A stretch of DNA of 64,000 nucleotides from SB11 sp943370295 (GCA_943370295.1 CALRQL020000014.1:28457-92456); one strand, 5' to 3'. Numbered from the stretch's first letter, positions 1 to 9,210 are shown. The notes: generated by a model from the sequence alone, not told the origin. Numbers and translations: made by a program.

Positions 1-858
1 GTGGATGATAAATAGCGGGTACGAAATCTCTCCTGTGTAAATAAAGAATTGGTTAACGGGTTTTAATTGCAACTTGTAAATAAAAATGGCAATGAAGCTG
101 TATCCGGTAAGTGCAGGAATATCATTAAACAGCTGGCCTATAAAGCCCAATTTTAAAGCCATACCCACGTACAAGGCCATACCGCCTGCACCAATTAGTA
201 AATAATGCCACAGGGTGAGTTTAGCAGCTATTTTATCAAGGGTATTGTTGTTTACCATAGCCGCCAACACCATGCCCAGCATAAACTCCCACGCATACTG
301 CAAAAAGAAGCGGTTGTAGCTGGCCAATTCTGATTTACCGAGGAACACAATCAAAGCCGCCCAGCCGATACTTGCCACCAACCCGATACCGATAAACAGT
401 GCGTTGCTTGTGTTGCGTTTTAGCCACGCCAAACCGTGAAACACAAGATAGAATTGAATAATGGTGGATACAAACCAAAACTGACCGCCGTAGGAGCCGA
501 TAATGCTGCTATCAAACATCTTGTATAACAACACATGACCACCCAGTGCATACCAAGAGCTTTGGTAAATGGGAATGAAAAGAGTGATGATAGCGGAAAG
601 TATAACAACGAGGATATAGGGCAGGTACACTTTGCCCAGCCTGCGTTTGATAAACTGCACAAACCCCAAGGGTTTGTTTTGAAATGACAGGTACAAGCCA
701 AAACCTGAGATGAGTAAAAAACTGTGTACTCCAGTTCCGCCAATGTTTATGGCTTTTGCAGCCAACGGAGGTAGGCTGAATGTTTGCAGGTAGTGATAAA
801 TGATGATGGTGAAAATAGAATACCCCTTTAAAAAATCAGCCAGTTCAAAACGTTTCAT
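1..858 (-). CDS. Acyltransferase 3 family membrane protein (C-terminus cut by window edge)
   Basis: Translating the minus strand from the ATG at 858 gives 286 codons open to the window edge, so the C-terminus is missing. The protein is strongly hydrophobic with many membrane segments. It shows the family pattern: an early Tyr-His (IIYHYLQTF), a G-VHSFLLISGFGLYL segment, then an Arg-Arg/Pro-Tyr stretch (KRRLGKVYLPYIL). Family members transfer acyl groups onto sugars or other envelope molecules at the inner membrane. The substrate cannot be told from sequence. No neighbour in the window suggests a pathway. Family assignment is firm; function is generic. Confidence 0.85.
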   Translation of the reverse strand, partial: MKRFELADFLKGYSIFTIIIYHYLQTFSLPPLAAKAINIGGTGVHSFLLISGFGLYLSFQNKPLGFVQFIKRRLGKVYLPYILVVILSAIITLFIPIYQSSWYALGGHVLLYKMFDSSIIGSYGGQFWFVSTIIQFYLVFHGLAWLKRNTSNALFIGIGLVASIGWAALIVFLGKSELASYNRFFLQYAWEFMLGMVLAAMVNNNTLDKIAAKLTLWHYLLIGAGGMALYVGMALKLGFIGQLFNDIPALTGYSFIAIFIYKLQLKPVNQFFIYTGEISYPLFIIH

Positions 859-907
859 GCGGGTTAGTTTGTTGCTGCAAGATAGTTAGTGCAGGATATA
901 AATAAAA

Positions 908-930
908 AAGCACCGCCATTGGCAGTGCTT
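908..930 (-). terminator. Rho-independent terminator of the DUF2911 gene
   Basis: Six-base arms AAGCAC/GTGCTT enclose a GCC/GGC inner stem. On the minus strand the hairpin is followed by a run of T. It sits 24 bases past the stop of the DUF2911 gene. Confidence 0.8.
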
Positions 931-953
931 AATTTTTTTATGAAAGCTGTTAC

Positions 954-1805
954 TTACTTAGCACTTGCTTCTTTAATCACTTCATCAGCCATTTTTACGT
1001 AGTCATCGTTTTTAGCTTCTGTAGCAAGTTTTTTGGTTTTTTCAGCGCTGGCAATAGCGGCTTTTTTATCGTTAAGTTTCAACTCAATGCGAGCTTTCAA
1101 CAACACAATCCAAAATGCTTGTTGGTTTTGGTCAACAGCTTTGTTTACCCATTCCAATGCTTTCTTCATGTCTTTGTTATTCTCGTAGTAGTAACGGGCA
1201 GCAGCAAAGTAAGGACGGCTGTCAACGTTCATAGCGTTGTCAATGTTCTTCATGATGGTTTCATCAATCTCGGTAGTAATCAATACCGATACTTTGGTGT
1301 TTTCCCAAACCAATTCAAGGTTAGCTGAATCGGAACGAACGTTGTTAATGTTAATAGTAAACGTTTCAGTTTTATCAGCTGTAGTTGTTGGTTTTACAGT
1401 TACGCGGGCAACTTCGTTTTCGGTTTTGTATTCAGCTACGTTACCGCCCAATTTCAAATCGCTGTAAATCATCACATCCCAGCTGTCTTTGTTAGGCACG
1501 CTGTAAATAGCATAAGTACCGGCAGCAACTTCTTTACCTTCAATTTTTACTTTATCGGTAAAAGTGATTTTGGTAGCAGCATTAGCACCTGTACGCCAAA
1601 TTTTTCCGTAAGGAACTAAGTCGCCATATACAGTACGGCCTTTTGCGCTTGGACGTGAATAGTTAACGGTGATTTGACCCAAAGCAAAATCTTGCTTAAA
1701 CTCTTGAGTTGAACTTGGTGCGGGAGTTTTAAGGGTTTGTGCAGTAGCAGCAGAGCATACAAGCAATGCAGCAGCAGCTAATGAGATTAATTTTTTAGTA
1801 TTCAT
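954..1805 (-). CDS. DUF2911 domain secreted protein
   Basis: The 283-residue protein starts with a clear signal peptide (MNTKKLISLAAAALLVCSAATAQ), so it is exported to the periplasm or beyond. Residues about 35-170 match the DUF2911 family, including the motif RPSAKGRTVYGDLVPYG followed by KIWRTGANAATKI and AGTYAIYSVP. The remaining ~110 residues are helical and TPR-like (FAAARYYYENNKDMKKALEWVNKA). DUF2911 proteins are common in Bacteroidota and their function is unknown. The gene stands alone, with its own terminator and an upstream gene of unknown role in the same direction. Confidence 0.85.
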   Translation of the reverse strand: MNTKKLISLAAAALLVCSAATAQTLKTPAPSSTQEFKQDFALGQITVNYSRPSAKGRTVYGDLVPYGKIWRTGANAATKITFTDKVKIEGKEVAAGTYAIYSVPNKDSWDVMIYSDLKLGGNVAEYKTENEVARVTVKPTTTADKTETFTININNVRSDSANLELVWENTKVSVLITTEIDETIMKNIDNAMNVDSRPYFAAARYYYENNKDMKKALEWVNKAVDQNQQAFWIVLLKARIELKLNDKKAAIASAEKTKKLATEAKNDDYVKMADEVIKEASAK

Positions 1806-1902
1806 GGTAAAGTGTTTTTAATTTTTCAGGGCGCAAAATACAGCTTATTTGTTAAAACGGCAGGGTTGATGTTTAAACAATGGATTGAAGGTGATAGAAT
1901 AG

Positions 1903-2115
1903 CTACTGGGCCTGTTGAATAAGTTTCACAATGGTTTCAAGCGGTTCATCAACCACCACTTGAAAATTGCCGCCCGATTGTGCACCTGCGCTAAGGTAAA
2001 GAGTTGTAGCTCCTTCGTCGGTAGGAAAAGGTTCAGCAAAGGCAATTGCATGGATATTGATAATCCCTTTTTTGCCTGAGTTTTTATCAACGGTAACCTG
2101 TATAAAGTCTTTCAT
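1903..2115 (-). CDS. Small conserved-looking protein (70 aa), unknown
   Basis: A 70-residue protein without signal peptide or membrane segment. The order of elements (FIQVTVDKNSGKKGIINIHAI, then a Thr-rich strand, then VVDEPLETIVKLI) resembles the FlbD-like layout of beta strands and a terminal helix, but similarity is too weak to name it. No flagellar genes are nearby, so a motility role is unlikely. It lies 97 bases upstream of the DUF2911 gene in the same direction. Coding is supported by a clean ATG and an amphipathic C-terminal helix. Confidence 0.6.
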   Translation of the reverse strand: MKDFIQVTVDKNSGKKGIINIHAIAFAEPFPTDEGATTLYLSAGAQSGGNFQVVVDEPLETIVKLIQQAQ

Positions 2116-2211
2116 GTTTCAATGCTACAAAAAAATACGGATTGACACTACGTATTAAGCGTAAACAAATGTTAAACTTATTTGATAGTTTTGGTACATA
2201 GTTTATCAATA

Positions 2212-2982
2212 ATGGAAAAGATTAACAAGATTGTACAAAATCTTATCATGCCCGTGCTGCTTGTTTTTACTACAGTAATAGGAATTTTCACAAATTCAAA
2301 AGCCACAAAACTCGATGTAAAATCAAAAGAACTAAAAGCCCAATTAGACTCAATCACTATTGTAGAGCGGGAAAAGCAGCTCGACCGCAGCGATATAGAG
2401 TTTGTTCGCGAATTGAAGTTTAAGTTGTTCGGCGAAGTAAAAGAGGCGGTTAAATCAAAAGACGAGGCCTACCAGCAAACGGTGTATGAGTTTGTGGTGC
2501 AGATGTTGAAGGATGATGAAGATTTTAGAAACGCTTTGCTTAAAACGCTGGCAAACTCTTTAAACAAAGGCGAGTTGAAAGAAGAGATAGACAGAAACTT
2601 AACCACTGCAACGGTTTTTGCCGAAGAGGAAGCCGAAAAACAACTGGTATTGAAAATGGCTTCGAGTGCTACTGCCAAAGTAAGGGTAGATGTATTTTAT
2701 CTGGAGGAAACACAGGAAAAATCTAAAAGAGTGGCTGAATTGGTGCAGAAAAAACTGGGTAATGATTACGAAGTAAAACTTAGAGTATTGCCCAAGTTAA
2801 AAAACAGCCAGAGTGGTTACCAAGTGTACCAAAACGAGATACGGTTTGAAGAGGCTGAAAGCAGTATTGCGAGAGAAATAAGCAGTGTATTAAAAACCAG
2901 CTTACAAGAACCGCTAAACGAACGCAAAAAAGTATCAAACCGCACGGATAATTACATCAGTATATTTATCAGAAACCCGTAA
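2212..2982 (+). CDS. Membrane-anchored coiled-coil protein, unknown
   Basis: I start at the ATG at 2212 (256 residues), not the upstream TTG at 2182, because a TAnnTTTG-like -7 element (TAGTTTTG, 2186-2193) overlaps the longer version and the short form opens directly into a membrane segment (IMPVLLVFTTVIGIF). The rest is charged and helical. The final ~90 residues (KVRVDVFYLEET onward, with AELVQKKLGNDYEVKLRVLP) have an alternating strand/helix pattern somewhat like LytR C-terminal domains; that is inference only. The gene is convergent with the adhesin-like gene that follows and has no obvious partner. Confidence 0.7.
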   Translation: MEKINKIVQNLIMPVLLVFTTVIGIFTNSKATKLDVKSKELKAQLDSITIVEREKQLDRSDIEFVRELKFKLFGEVKEAVKSKDEAYQQTVYEFVVQMLKDDEDFRNALLKTLANSLNKGELKEEIDRNLTTATVFAEEEAEKQLVLKMASSATAKVRVDVFYLEETQEKSKRVAELVQKKLGNDYEVKLRVLPKLKNSQSGYQVYQNEIRFEEAESSIAREISSVLKTSLQEPLNERKKVSNRTDNYISIFIRNP

Positions 2983-2988
2983 GAGAGA

Positions 2989-4605
2989 TTACTTCGTTTC
3001 TCTGAATAATGTAACAGTACCGCGCATTTCAAACCCGTCTGGGGTACGGCAATCTTTGTATTTCAGCAGTACAAAGTACACACCGGGAGGTACTTCTTGG
3101 TTATTGAATTTTCCGTCCCACAAACCGTTGTCTTTTGCTTCAAACATCTTCTCGCCCCAACGGTTATAAACAATAATGTCATAGCGTTCAACCCTGCCGT
3201 CCATTAGTGGGTAAAGGTCGTTAAAACCATCTTCGTTTGGAGAGAAGGCGTTGGGTATTTTAAAATCATTAAAGTCTTGTATCGAAAGGGTAATAGTGTC
3301 GTAATCCGTATTACACCTGCTGGCCTTTACCCAATACGTTCCCGGTTGTGAGAATTCAACAACCGGTGTTGTATCCCCTGTGCTCCATAAGTACTTGGCA
3401 ACAGTGTCTTTAGTGTCTATTGTGTAACTGAAGGGTGCAGTGCAAAACGTAGTATCTTTGCCAATGTCAATTCCCAAAGGTTCTAATACGGTTACTGTGC
3501 TGATTGTAGAGTCGCAACAATTTCCGTCACAGGCAATCAGTTTTACGCTGTAGGTACCCGCGCCGGGGTAGGTGTACTCAGGGCTTTGCTGGCTCGATGT
3601 GTCATACTCAGTAAGCGTGTCGCCAAAATTCCATTTAAAGCTTTTGGCACCGCTGCTGTTGTTGTTAAAATTCATTTTATAGCCGCAAGCACTATCGTTG
3701 GTTTTGTAAGTGGATACTACCTTAAACTGGCAATTGAGCACATTAAACTGATAATCGCGGCGGGTAATGCCCACAACAACACCCTTGCGGTATTCTTTTA
3801 CCAAAATGCCAATTACAAACTGACCTTGCCTTGTGGGAGTTAGCTGTAATAAACCGGTTTGCCAATTAATGCTGAGATTGGGTGCCCCGTCAATTGGAAA
3901 TGCTGCACTGTAGCCGCTTGAAAAGTTTACCTGTGGAAACGGGGGAGGGGTAACCGCAGTAAAGTTGGGGCGGGGGTTCATATCGCTGGCACCGTGAAAG
4001 GGGTGGTATAACTCATACACCAATGAGTCACCGTCAACATCAGTAGCTGAGTGGTCAAAAATCAGCGGAGCATTGGTACATAAAAAATTGGGAGGAAGTT
4101 CTTTAAAATCAGCACTGTTGTTATATCCTCCGCCAGCGGTGTCTTGTATGTGAGTCCAATAAGTTGCTCCTGTAGCACCGGGTGTAATCAGGTTATTGAT
4201 GGTGTTGTTACGGCAACAACGCTGAAAAGCAATAATGTATCCGCCCGGTATAGGAGGCAAATCAAATGTATCAATGTACTCGTATTTGTTTACGCAGGCA
4301 TTGGGCGGTAAATCAATGCAGTTGTAATTAAGTTTAGTAATGCGTTGGGGTGGTGTACGCGGTACTGAACGGCATAATGATGAAAGTAAAGTACTGTCGG
4401 CACCACTAAAGAAGGTAATATTGGCAGTCGTGTCTTGCAGTATGGCTCCCGGATTGCCGTTTACACAATCAACAAATAAGTTAAGTGTTACTACATACCT
4501 GTTGTTGCCAATATGTTTATATAGCACCTCACCGCCCACAATGTGAGTAGCAAATATGCTTGTGCACAACACACAAAACAAAACAAGCGGCAGTAATCTA
4601 CGCAT
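2989..4605 (-). CDS. PKD-domain surface protein with type IX type B sorting tail
   Basis: A 538-residue exported protein with signal peptide (about residues 1-19, ending SIFA). Residues ~20-290 form a domain beginning THIVGGEVLYKHIG that is common in Bacteroidota gliding-associated proteins. A PKD-like domain follows (FKWNFGDTLTEYDT ... YPGAGTYSVKLIACDG), then a second Ig-like domain. The last ~90 residues are the gliding-motility-associated C-terminal domain (FSPNEDGFND, VYNRWGEKMFEA, WDGKFNNQEVPPGVY, ending RGTVTLF). That tail directs export by the type IX system. The function is probably adhesive or structural at the surface. The gene is monocistronic. Confidence 0.9.
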   Translation of the reverse strand: MRRLLPLVLFCVLCTSIFATHIVGGEVLYKHIGNNRYVVTLNLFVDCVNGNPGAILQDTTANITFFSGADSTLLSSLCRSVPRTPPQRITKLNYNCIDLPPNACVNKYEYIDTFDLPPIPGGYIIAFQRCCRNNTINNLITPGATGATYWTHIQDTAGGGYNNSADFKELPPNFLCTNAPLIFDHSATDVDGDSLVYELYHPFHGASDMNPRPNFTAVTPPPFPQVNFSSGYSAAFPIDGAPNLSINWQTGLLQLTPTRQGQFVIGILVKEYRKGVVVGITRRDYQFNVLNCQFKVVSTYKTNDSACGYKMNFNNNSSGAKSFKWNFGDTLTEYDTSSQQSPEYTYPGAGTYSVKLIACDGNCCDSTISTVTVLEPLGIDIGKDTTFCTAPFSYTIDTKDTVAKYLWSTGDTTPVVEFSQPGTYWVKASRCNTDYDTITLSIQDFNDFKIPNAFSPNEDGFNDLYPLMDGRVERYDIIVYNRWGEKMFEAKDNGLWDGKFNNQEVPPGVYFVLLKYKDCRTPDGFEMRGTVTLFRETK

Positions 4606-4665
4606 CTATTTTATGTATAGACACGAAGTTAACGATTGAGGTTGCTTTAACATAGCATAAAAAAA

Positions 4666-4683
4666 CAGGGGCTTTCGCCCCTG
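4666..4683 (-). terminator. Terminator of the prolyl oligopeptidase gene
   Basis: Perfect seven-base arms CAGGGGC/GCCCCTG around a TTTC loop. On the minus strand seven T follow. It lies 64 bases past the stop of the peptidase gene. Confidence 0.9.
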
Positions 4684-4747
4684 CTCCAAACTCAAATGAA
4701 AAGTAGTATTAGGATATGTACTAAAAACTTAAGTTTCTAAAGAATAA

Positions 4748-6883
4748 TTAGTATTGCAAGCCCATGTTTTTAAACATAAAGGCATACACGTCGGCAATTT
4801 CTTCAATTACCAAACTGGTGGGCTTGCCGGCGCCGTGCCCTGCTTTTGTAGTAATGCGAATCATTACAGGGTTGCTGCCTGCTTGTGCTGCCTGTAAACG
4901 GGCAGCAAACTTAAATGAGTGCCAAGGCACTACACGGTCGTCGTGGTCGCCTGTCATCACAAGTGTTGCAGGATACTTAGTCCCGTCTTTTATGTTGTGT
5001 AACGGCGAGTATTTGAACAAGTAGCTGAAATCTTTAGCACTGTCGGCACAACCGTATTCAACCACCCATCCCCAGCCTGCGGTACTTTTATGGTAGCGCA
5101 GCATGTCTAATACGCCTACACCGGGCAAGCACACTTTAAACAAATCAGGGCGTTGGGTCATACAGGCTCCTACCAATAAACCGCCGTTGCTGCGGCCTTC
5201 AATGGCAAGTTTATCACTGCCGGTATATTTTTCTTTTATCAAATATTCGGCAGCGGCAATAAAATCGTCAAATACGTTTTGCTTTTTCTCAAGCATACCT
5301 GCTTTGTGCCAGTCTTCGCCAAACTCACCGCCACCGCGTAAGCTGGGCATAGCATATACAAACCCTTTTTCAAGCAAGGCCATGCGAGATATTGCGAAAG
5401 AAGGAGTAAGGCTGATGTTAAACCCGCCATAACCGTACAACAAACAAGGGTTGCTGCCGTCAAGCTTCAAGCCTTGTTTGTGAACGATAAACATAGGCAC
5501 TTCGGTACCGTCTTTGCTTTTATAGGTTACTTGTTTGGTTTCGTATTCATCAAAGTTGAATTTTACTTCTGATTTTTTATAAACCTCTGATGTACCGGTA
5601 GCAATGTTAAATCTGTAAATAGTTGGAGGATAAACGAATGATGTGAAGGTATAAAACACCTCGTTATCTTCTTTTTTACCGCTAAATCCGCCAGCCGAAC
5701 CGATTGAAGGCATTTGTATATCGCGTTCTTTTACGCCTTCGTAGGTGTATTGCACCATTTTGGTAGCAGCCTTGTGCAAGTACGCGGCAAACAACTTACC
5801 ACCTGCTGTGCTAACACCTTCAAGCAAATCTTCACTTTCAGGCAAAATGTCTTTCCAGTTTTCAACTGCAGGGTTTTTTGGGTCAACCAACACCAAACGG
5901 TATTTAGGTGCATTCTTGTCTGTATGAACCAATAACTTGTCTCCAACGTTCTCTACAATACCGTAATTGTTATCAAACCCGTCAAAAAGCATGGTTAGTT
6001 TGCTTTTCGGGTCTTTTAGGTCTTGGTACATTACTGCGGTGCCGTGTGTACCTGCGGAGATGTACACAAACAAAAAACGCTCGTCATCAGTTACCTGTGC
6101 GCCGTAATAGCGGTATGGGTTTTTAGGGTCGGTATAAATTACCGCATCACTGCTTTGCGGAGTACCTAATTTGTGAAAACAGATGCTGGGGTTAATACTG
6201 GCTGCTGAATATTCCTCACCCTTTTTGGGCGCAGGGTAGCGGGTGTAATAAAAACCGTCGCCTTTCCATGCCGGTGAACTGAATTTAACCCAATTCAACT
6301 CTTCATTAACGGCGGGTTGCTTAGTTTCAACATCGTAAATTTTTATGGTTTGCCAATCAGAGCCTGATTTTGATGTAGAGATGGCTACTTTTTTATTGTC
6401 GTTACTAAATACCATTCCGCCCAACGCTACAGTGCCGTCAGCCGATAAGGTGTTTGGGTCTATAAAAACTTCTGGGGCACCTTCTAATCCTTTTTGGCGG
6501 TAAACTACCGATTGATTTTGTAATCCATCGTTTTTAGAGAAGAAATAGTAATCTCCTTTTTTGCTTGGGGCTGAGTATTTGGGGTAGTTCCAAATTTCTT
6601 CAATCCGTTTGCGGATAGTATTCCTGAAAGGGATGGCTTCAATAAAGTTTTTGGTAAATACGTTTTGTGAGTCAATCCAGCTTTTCACATCTGCTGAGCC
6701 ATCTGCTTCCAGCCAGTTATAGGGGTCGGCTACTTTAGTGCCGCTATAATCAAAACTAGTTTCGGTTTTCTTTGATTCGGGATATGCCATTTTAGCTTCT
6801 TTACTATCGGTTTTTTTGCAAGCGGGTGCAATAATAACTGACGCAATGGCAGCTGAAAACAAATACACTGATATTTTTTTCAT
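4748..6883 (-). CDS. Prolyl oligopeptidase family serine peptidase (S9A), lipoprotein
   Basis: A 711-residue protein whose N-terminus has a lipobox ending at Cys22 (IAPAC), so it is probably membrane-anchored outside the cytoplasm. After a short linker the S9 N-terminal beta-propeller domain begins (YPESKKTETSFDYSGTKV, DPYNWLE). The C-terminal alpha/beta hydrolase domain carries the catalytic triad: Ser565 in GRSNGGLL, Asp near 648-649 in GDHDDRVVPWHS, and His683 in KAGHGAG. The family cleaves short proline-containing peptides after Pro. The nucleophile motif is GRSNGG instead of the commoner GGSNGG. Length and domain order are normal. It is a single-gene unit. Confidence 0.93.
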   Translation of the reverse strand: MKKISVYLFSAAIASVIIAPACKKTDSKEAKMAYPESKKTETSFDYSGTKVADPYNWLEADGSADVKSWIDSQNVFTKNFIEAIPFRNTIRKRIEEIWNYPKYSAPSKKGDYYFFSKNDGLQNQSVVYRQKGLEGAPEVFIDPNTLSADGTVALGGMVFSNDNKKVAISTSKSGSDWQTIKIYDVETKQPAVNEELNWVKFSSPAWKGDGFYYTRYPAPKKGEEYSAASINPSICFHKLGTPQSSDAVIYTDPKNPYRYYGAQVTDDERFLFVYISAGTHGTAVMYQDLKDPKSKLTMLFDGFDNNYGIVENVGDKLLVHTDKNAPKYRLVLVDPKNPAVENWKDILPESEDLLEGVSTAGGKLFAAYLHKAATKMVQYTYEGVKERDIQMPSIGSAGGFSGKKEDNEVFYTFTSFVYPPTIYRFNIATGTSEVYKKSEVKFNFDEYETKQVTYKSKDGTEVPMFIVHKQGLKLDGSNPCLLYGYGGFNISLTPSFAISRMALLEKGFVYAMPSLRGGGEFGEDWHKAGMLEKKQNVFDDFIAAAEYLIKEKYTGSDKLAIEGRSNGGLLVGACMTQRPDLFKVCLPGVGVLDMLRYHKSTAGWGWVVEYGCADSAKDFSYLFKYSPLHNIKDGTKYPATLVMTGDHDDRVVPWHSFKFAARLQAAQAGSNPVMIRITTKAGHGAGKPTSLVIEEIADVYAFMFKNMGLQY

Positions 6884-7009
6884 GCGTTGCAGGTTGGTGG
6901 TTAATTTTTAACAAATGTATTACATGGCACAATCAAATAAACAGATTTAGACAAATGCTTATCTTCGTACTACAAAAACAATCCCGTGGGTTAGCGGGTT
7001 ATTAGTGAT

Positions 7010-7171
7010 ATGTGGCGTAAATTCTGGTCATACATAGCATTTTGGCGTAAAGACCAAAACAAAACCGAAAACTTCAACCTGCGGGTAATGCATGGCATAA
7101 ACCGCGTATCCATCCTTATGTTTCTTGTAGCACTTATTGTGCTGATAGTGCGTTTTGCCACGCGAGGATAA
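7010..7171 (+). CDS. Small single-pass membrane protein (53 aa), DUF6728-like
   Basis: ATG at 7010, stop TAA at 7169-7171, 53 residues starting MWRKFWSYIAFWRKDQNK. The middle holds a conserved-looking FNLRVMHGINRVSILMF block leading into one membrane helix (ILMFLVALIVLIVRFA). This matches my memory of the DUF6728 group of short Bacteroidota membrane proteins. A -7-like element TATCTTCG lies at 6960-6967. It sits 52 bases upstream of the zinc metallopeptidase in the same direction and may be co-transcribed. Its function is unknown. Confidence 0.75.
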   Translation: MWRKFWSYIAFWRKDQNKTENFNLRVMHGINRVSILMFLVALIVLIVRFATRG

Positions 7172-7223
7172 AGTGTGGTATTAGTTTTGAATAATAGGTA
7201 ATACAATAATTTAAATACGTAAA

Positions 7224-7913
7224 ATGGCATATTTAGTTTTAGTACTGTTACCCTTTATAGCCAGCCTTATAGTAAGTATGAGGTTTAGGTCGGTAGCACG
7301 AAAAATGAGTGAAGAAGGATTAAGAAACGGTCTTAGCGGCCGTGAAATTGCAGAACGTTTGCTACGCGAAAACGCTTTGTATGATGTGAAAGTAATTTCA
7401 GTAGAAGGTCAGCTTACTGATCACTACGACCCGCGTAATAAAACAGTGAACCTAAGCCCGGAGGTTTATAACGGGCGCAGTGTGTTGGCTGCGGCTGTCG
7501 CTGCACACGAGTGCGGCCATGCTTTACAACACGCTAAGGCGTATAGCTGGCTTGAGTTCCGCAGTTTATTGGCAGGGCCGGTTACAATTGCATCTCGTTA
7601 TGTTCAGTTCATTATTTTGGGTGGTGTTATAGCTCTTATGTTTAATTTGGGGCCTACTTTGCTTGGTATTGGTGTAGTAATATTTGCCTTAACAACATTA
7701 TTTACTTTTATTACTTTACCTGTTGAGTTTGATGCCAGTAAACGTGCAATGGCTTGGCTTACAAGTTCAGGGATAGTTTATCAGGAAGAGTTAGAAAAGT
7801 CTCGCAAAGCTTTAAACTGGGCTGCATCAACTTACGTAATAGCTGCTATATCATCGTTAGGTACTTTAATGTATTATGTAATGATGTTTATGGGAGCCAG
7901 CCGAGAAGATTAA
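7224..7913 (+). CDS. Membrane zinc metallopeptidase (YugP/PF04298 family)
   Basis: A 229-residue integral membrane protein: an N-terminal helix, a cytoplasmic-type stretch, then the zinc motif HECGH at residues 95-99 within AAVAAHECGHALQHA, followed by hydrophobic segments (IILGGVIALMFNLG; TTLFTFITLPVEF) and a final membrane helix. The EFDAS after the membrane segment probably supplies the third zinc ligand. The family is widespread and presumed proteolytic; substrates are unknown. It follows a tiny membrane protein and is closed by a strong terminator. Confidence 0.9.
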   Translation: MAYLVLVLLPFIASLIVSMRFRSVARKMSEEGLRNGLSGREIAERLLRENALYDVKVISVEGQLTDHYDPRNKTVNLSPEVYNGRSVLAAAVAAHECGHALQHAKAYSWLEFRSLLAGPVTIASRYVQFIILGGVIALMFNLGPTLLGIGVVIFALTTLFTFITLPVEFDASKRAMAWLTSSGIVYQEELEKSRKALNWAASTYVIAAISSLGTLMYYVMMFMGASRED

Positions 7914-7936
7914 TCTTATTACTGAAAAGTATAAGA

Positions 7937-7971
7937 AAAAACCCTGCTCCCCTTTCGGGGGCAGGGTTTTT
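7937..7971. terminator. Bidirectional terminator
   Basis: Eleven-base arms AAAAACCCTGC/GCAGGGTTTTT enclose a CCCC/GGGG inner stem with a short loop. It lies between convergent genes ending at 7913 and 7999 and has T-runs in both directions. Confidence 0.92.
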
Positions 7972-7998
7972 CATTACCAGTTACATGAAAAAAAGATA

Positions 7999-8631
7999 TT
8001 AGTTTTGTGTTGTATTTGCAACACGGATGCAGGTAAGATCTACCGGCGTGCCTGCCATACAATTACTTGCTCTGTTAACAACCGTATAACCAATTAAAAC
8101 AGGAGTACCATCAGAGAATTTTGTTTCATCAATAGCGCCGGCATTAAGTTCAAGCATTTTACCATTATTCAGTTCAACCATCCAGCCGCAGCCGTCAAGT
8201 TTACCTGTCCAATCGTGCAAAATACCTTCCTCTTTGCAATCACCGCTAGGCTCCTCTTTAGGATTTTCGCCCAGTAGTTTCATGCAAGTAATGTGGACAT
8301 TAGTATGCTCACCGGGCCAAGCCAAGCAATTCAACAAGCTGTTACAATCAACAGTGTTGGGTTTCACTGCATAATAATCCACTTCAACCTCGCGGCCTTC
8401 ATAAATAAGGCTTGCATCAATGTTAATGTCGCTTTCACAGGGTTGCAACAAGGTTCCGTCTTCTAAGCGTATCCAGTAGCTGCCATAAAGGCCCCAACCG
8501 CATACAGCTGTTTCAAACTTTCCTTTGTATCTGCAATCGCGGTCGTTTGGAGGGTCAACCGGTGGTTTTGTACATGCCGAAATGGCAACAATACAAACCA
8601 AAACAATTAATTTTAAGATGTTGGTTTTCAT
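7999..8631 (-). CDS. Two-domain cysteine-rich lipoprotein of unknown family
   Basis: A 210-residue lipoprotein (lipobox ending at Cys20, VAISAC). After a Pro-rich linker it carries two copies of an ~80-residue domain. The first has DCRYKGKF, WIRLEDGTLLQPCES, IYEGREVEVDYYAV and VHITCMKL. The second has DCKEEGIL, WMVELNNGKMLEL, DGTPVLIGYTVV and VDLTCIRV. The same pattern occurs once in each of the next two upstream lipoproteins, so these are tandem paralogues. It reads as a small beta-barrel with paired cysteines; I do not recognise the family. It lies 63 bases downstream of its neighbour. Confidence 0.8.
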   Translation of the reverse strand: MKTNILKLIVLVCIVAISACTKPPVDPPNDRDCRYKGKFETAVCGWGLYGSYWIRLEDGTLLQPCESDINIDASLIYEGREVEVDYYAVKPNTVDCNSLLNCLAWPGEHTNVHITCMKLLGENPKEEPSGDCKEEGILHDWTGKLDGCGWMVELNNGKMLELNAGAIDETKFSDGTPVLIGYTVVNRASNCMAGTPVDLTCIRVANTTQN

Positions 8632-8694
8632 AATTTTAGATTCGGTTAATTATATGACGCAGGTAAGCTTCAATAAGCTGCATCTACCCTGTAA

Positions 8695-9102
8695 CTATTG
8701 TTTTGTGGTAACAGGGGTTTGCTCAATACAGGTGATGCGAACGTATTTTACAGGTTTATCAGGCACAGCCGTACAAACGATACGCTCCCTGCATGAACAT
8801 TCTTCAGCAGGTATTTCTTCATACGAAAAGTTGATGGGCTCGTTTTCGTTCATAAACTGTGGGCTGCCCGCTGTGCTTTCGCAAGGTACCAAGTACACAT
8901 CCTCGTTATCGGGCACAATGCACAGGTCGTTGAAAATGCTTGCAGTGCAGGTTGCATAAGCCAATCTTCCGCTTTGTTTGCAGTCGCCATTACCGTTATC
9001 CGGTGGTGGAACAGGGTCTTGCTTGCACGATGATAATACTGCCATTGTGAACATGGCACCGATTAGAACCAGTTTTTTTGTTTGATTAATAATTGTTTTC
9101 AT
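8695..9102 (-). CDS. Cysteine-rich lipoprotein, paralogue of neighbours
   Basis: A 135-residue lipoprotein with the lipobox ending at Cys26 (AVLSSC), then a PPPDNGN linker. The single domain follows the local pattern: DCKQSGRL, a strand ending YLVPCES, a middle strand (EPINFSYEEIP), a CSC pair and the closing VRITCIE. It is more diverged than its flanking paralogues in the EDG motif (DNEDVYLVPC). The family is unknown to me. It is probably outer-membrane anchored. Confidence 0.75.
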   Translation of the reverse strand: MKTIINQTKKLVLIGAMFTMAVLSSCKQDPVPPPDNGNGDCKQSGRLAYATCTASIFNDLCIVPDNEDVYLVPCESTAGSPQFMNENEPINFSYEEIPAEECSCRERIVCTAVPDKPVKYVRITCIEQTPVTTKQ

Positions 9103-9210
9103 CTTTTAGTTTATTAAAGTTGATATTTATTTGACAGTATTAACATTACTAACGCTGCATGATTTTGCTATTTATTTAGTTTATTTTCAGTTACTTGTAA
9201 AATAAAAAAA

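Noticed and set aside
420..743. 107-codon minus-strand frame inside the acyltransferase
   Set aside because: The frame continuous with the ATG at 858 runs to the window edge and shows acyltransferase motifs; the other frame is a shadow.
6991..7230. 79-codon minus-strand frame opposite the small membrane protein
   Set aside because: The plus-strand 53-residue frame has a conserved-looking core and a membrane helix; the opposite frame has none.
8525..8959. Plus-strand 144-codon frame over two lipoprotein genes
   Set aside because: It lies opposite two genes with good lipobox signals and shared domain motifs.
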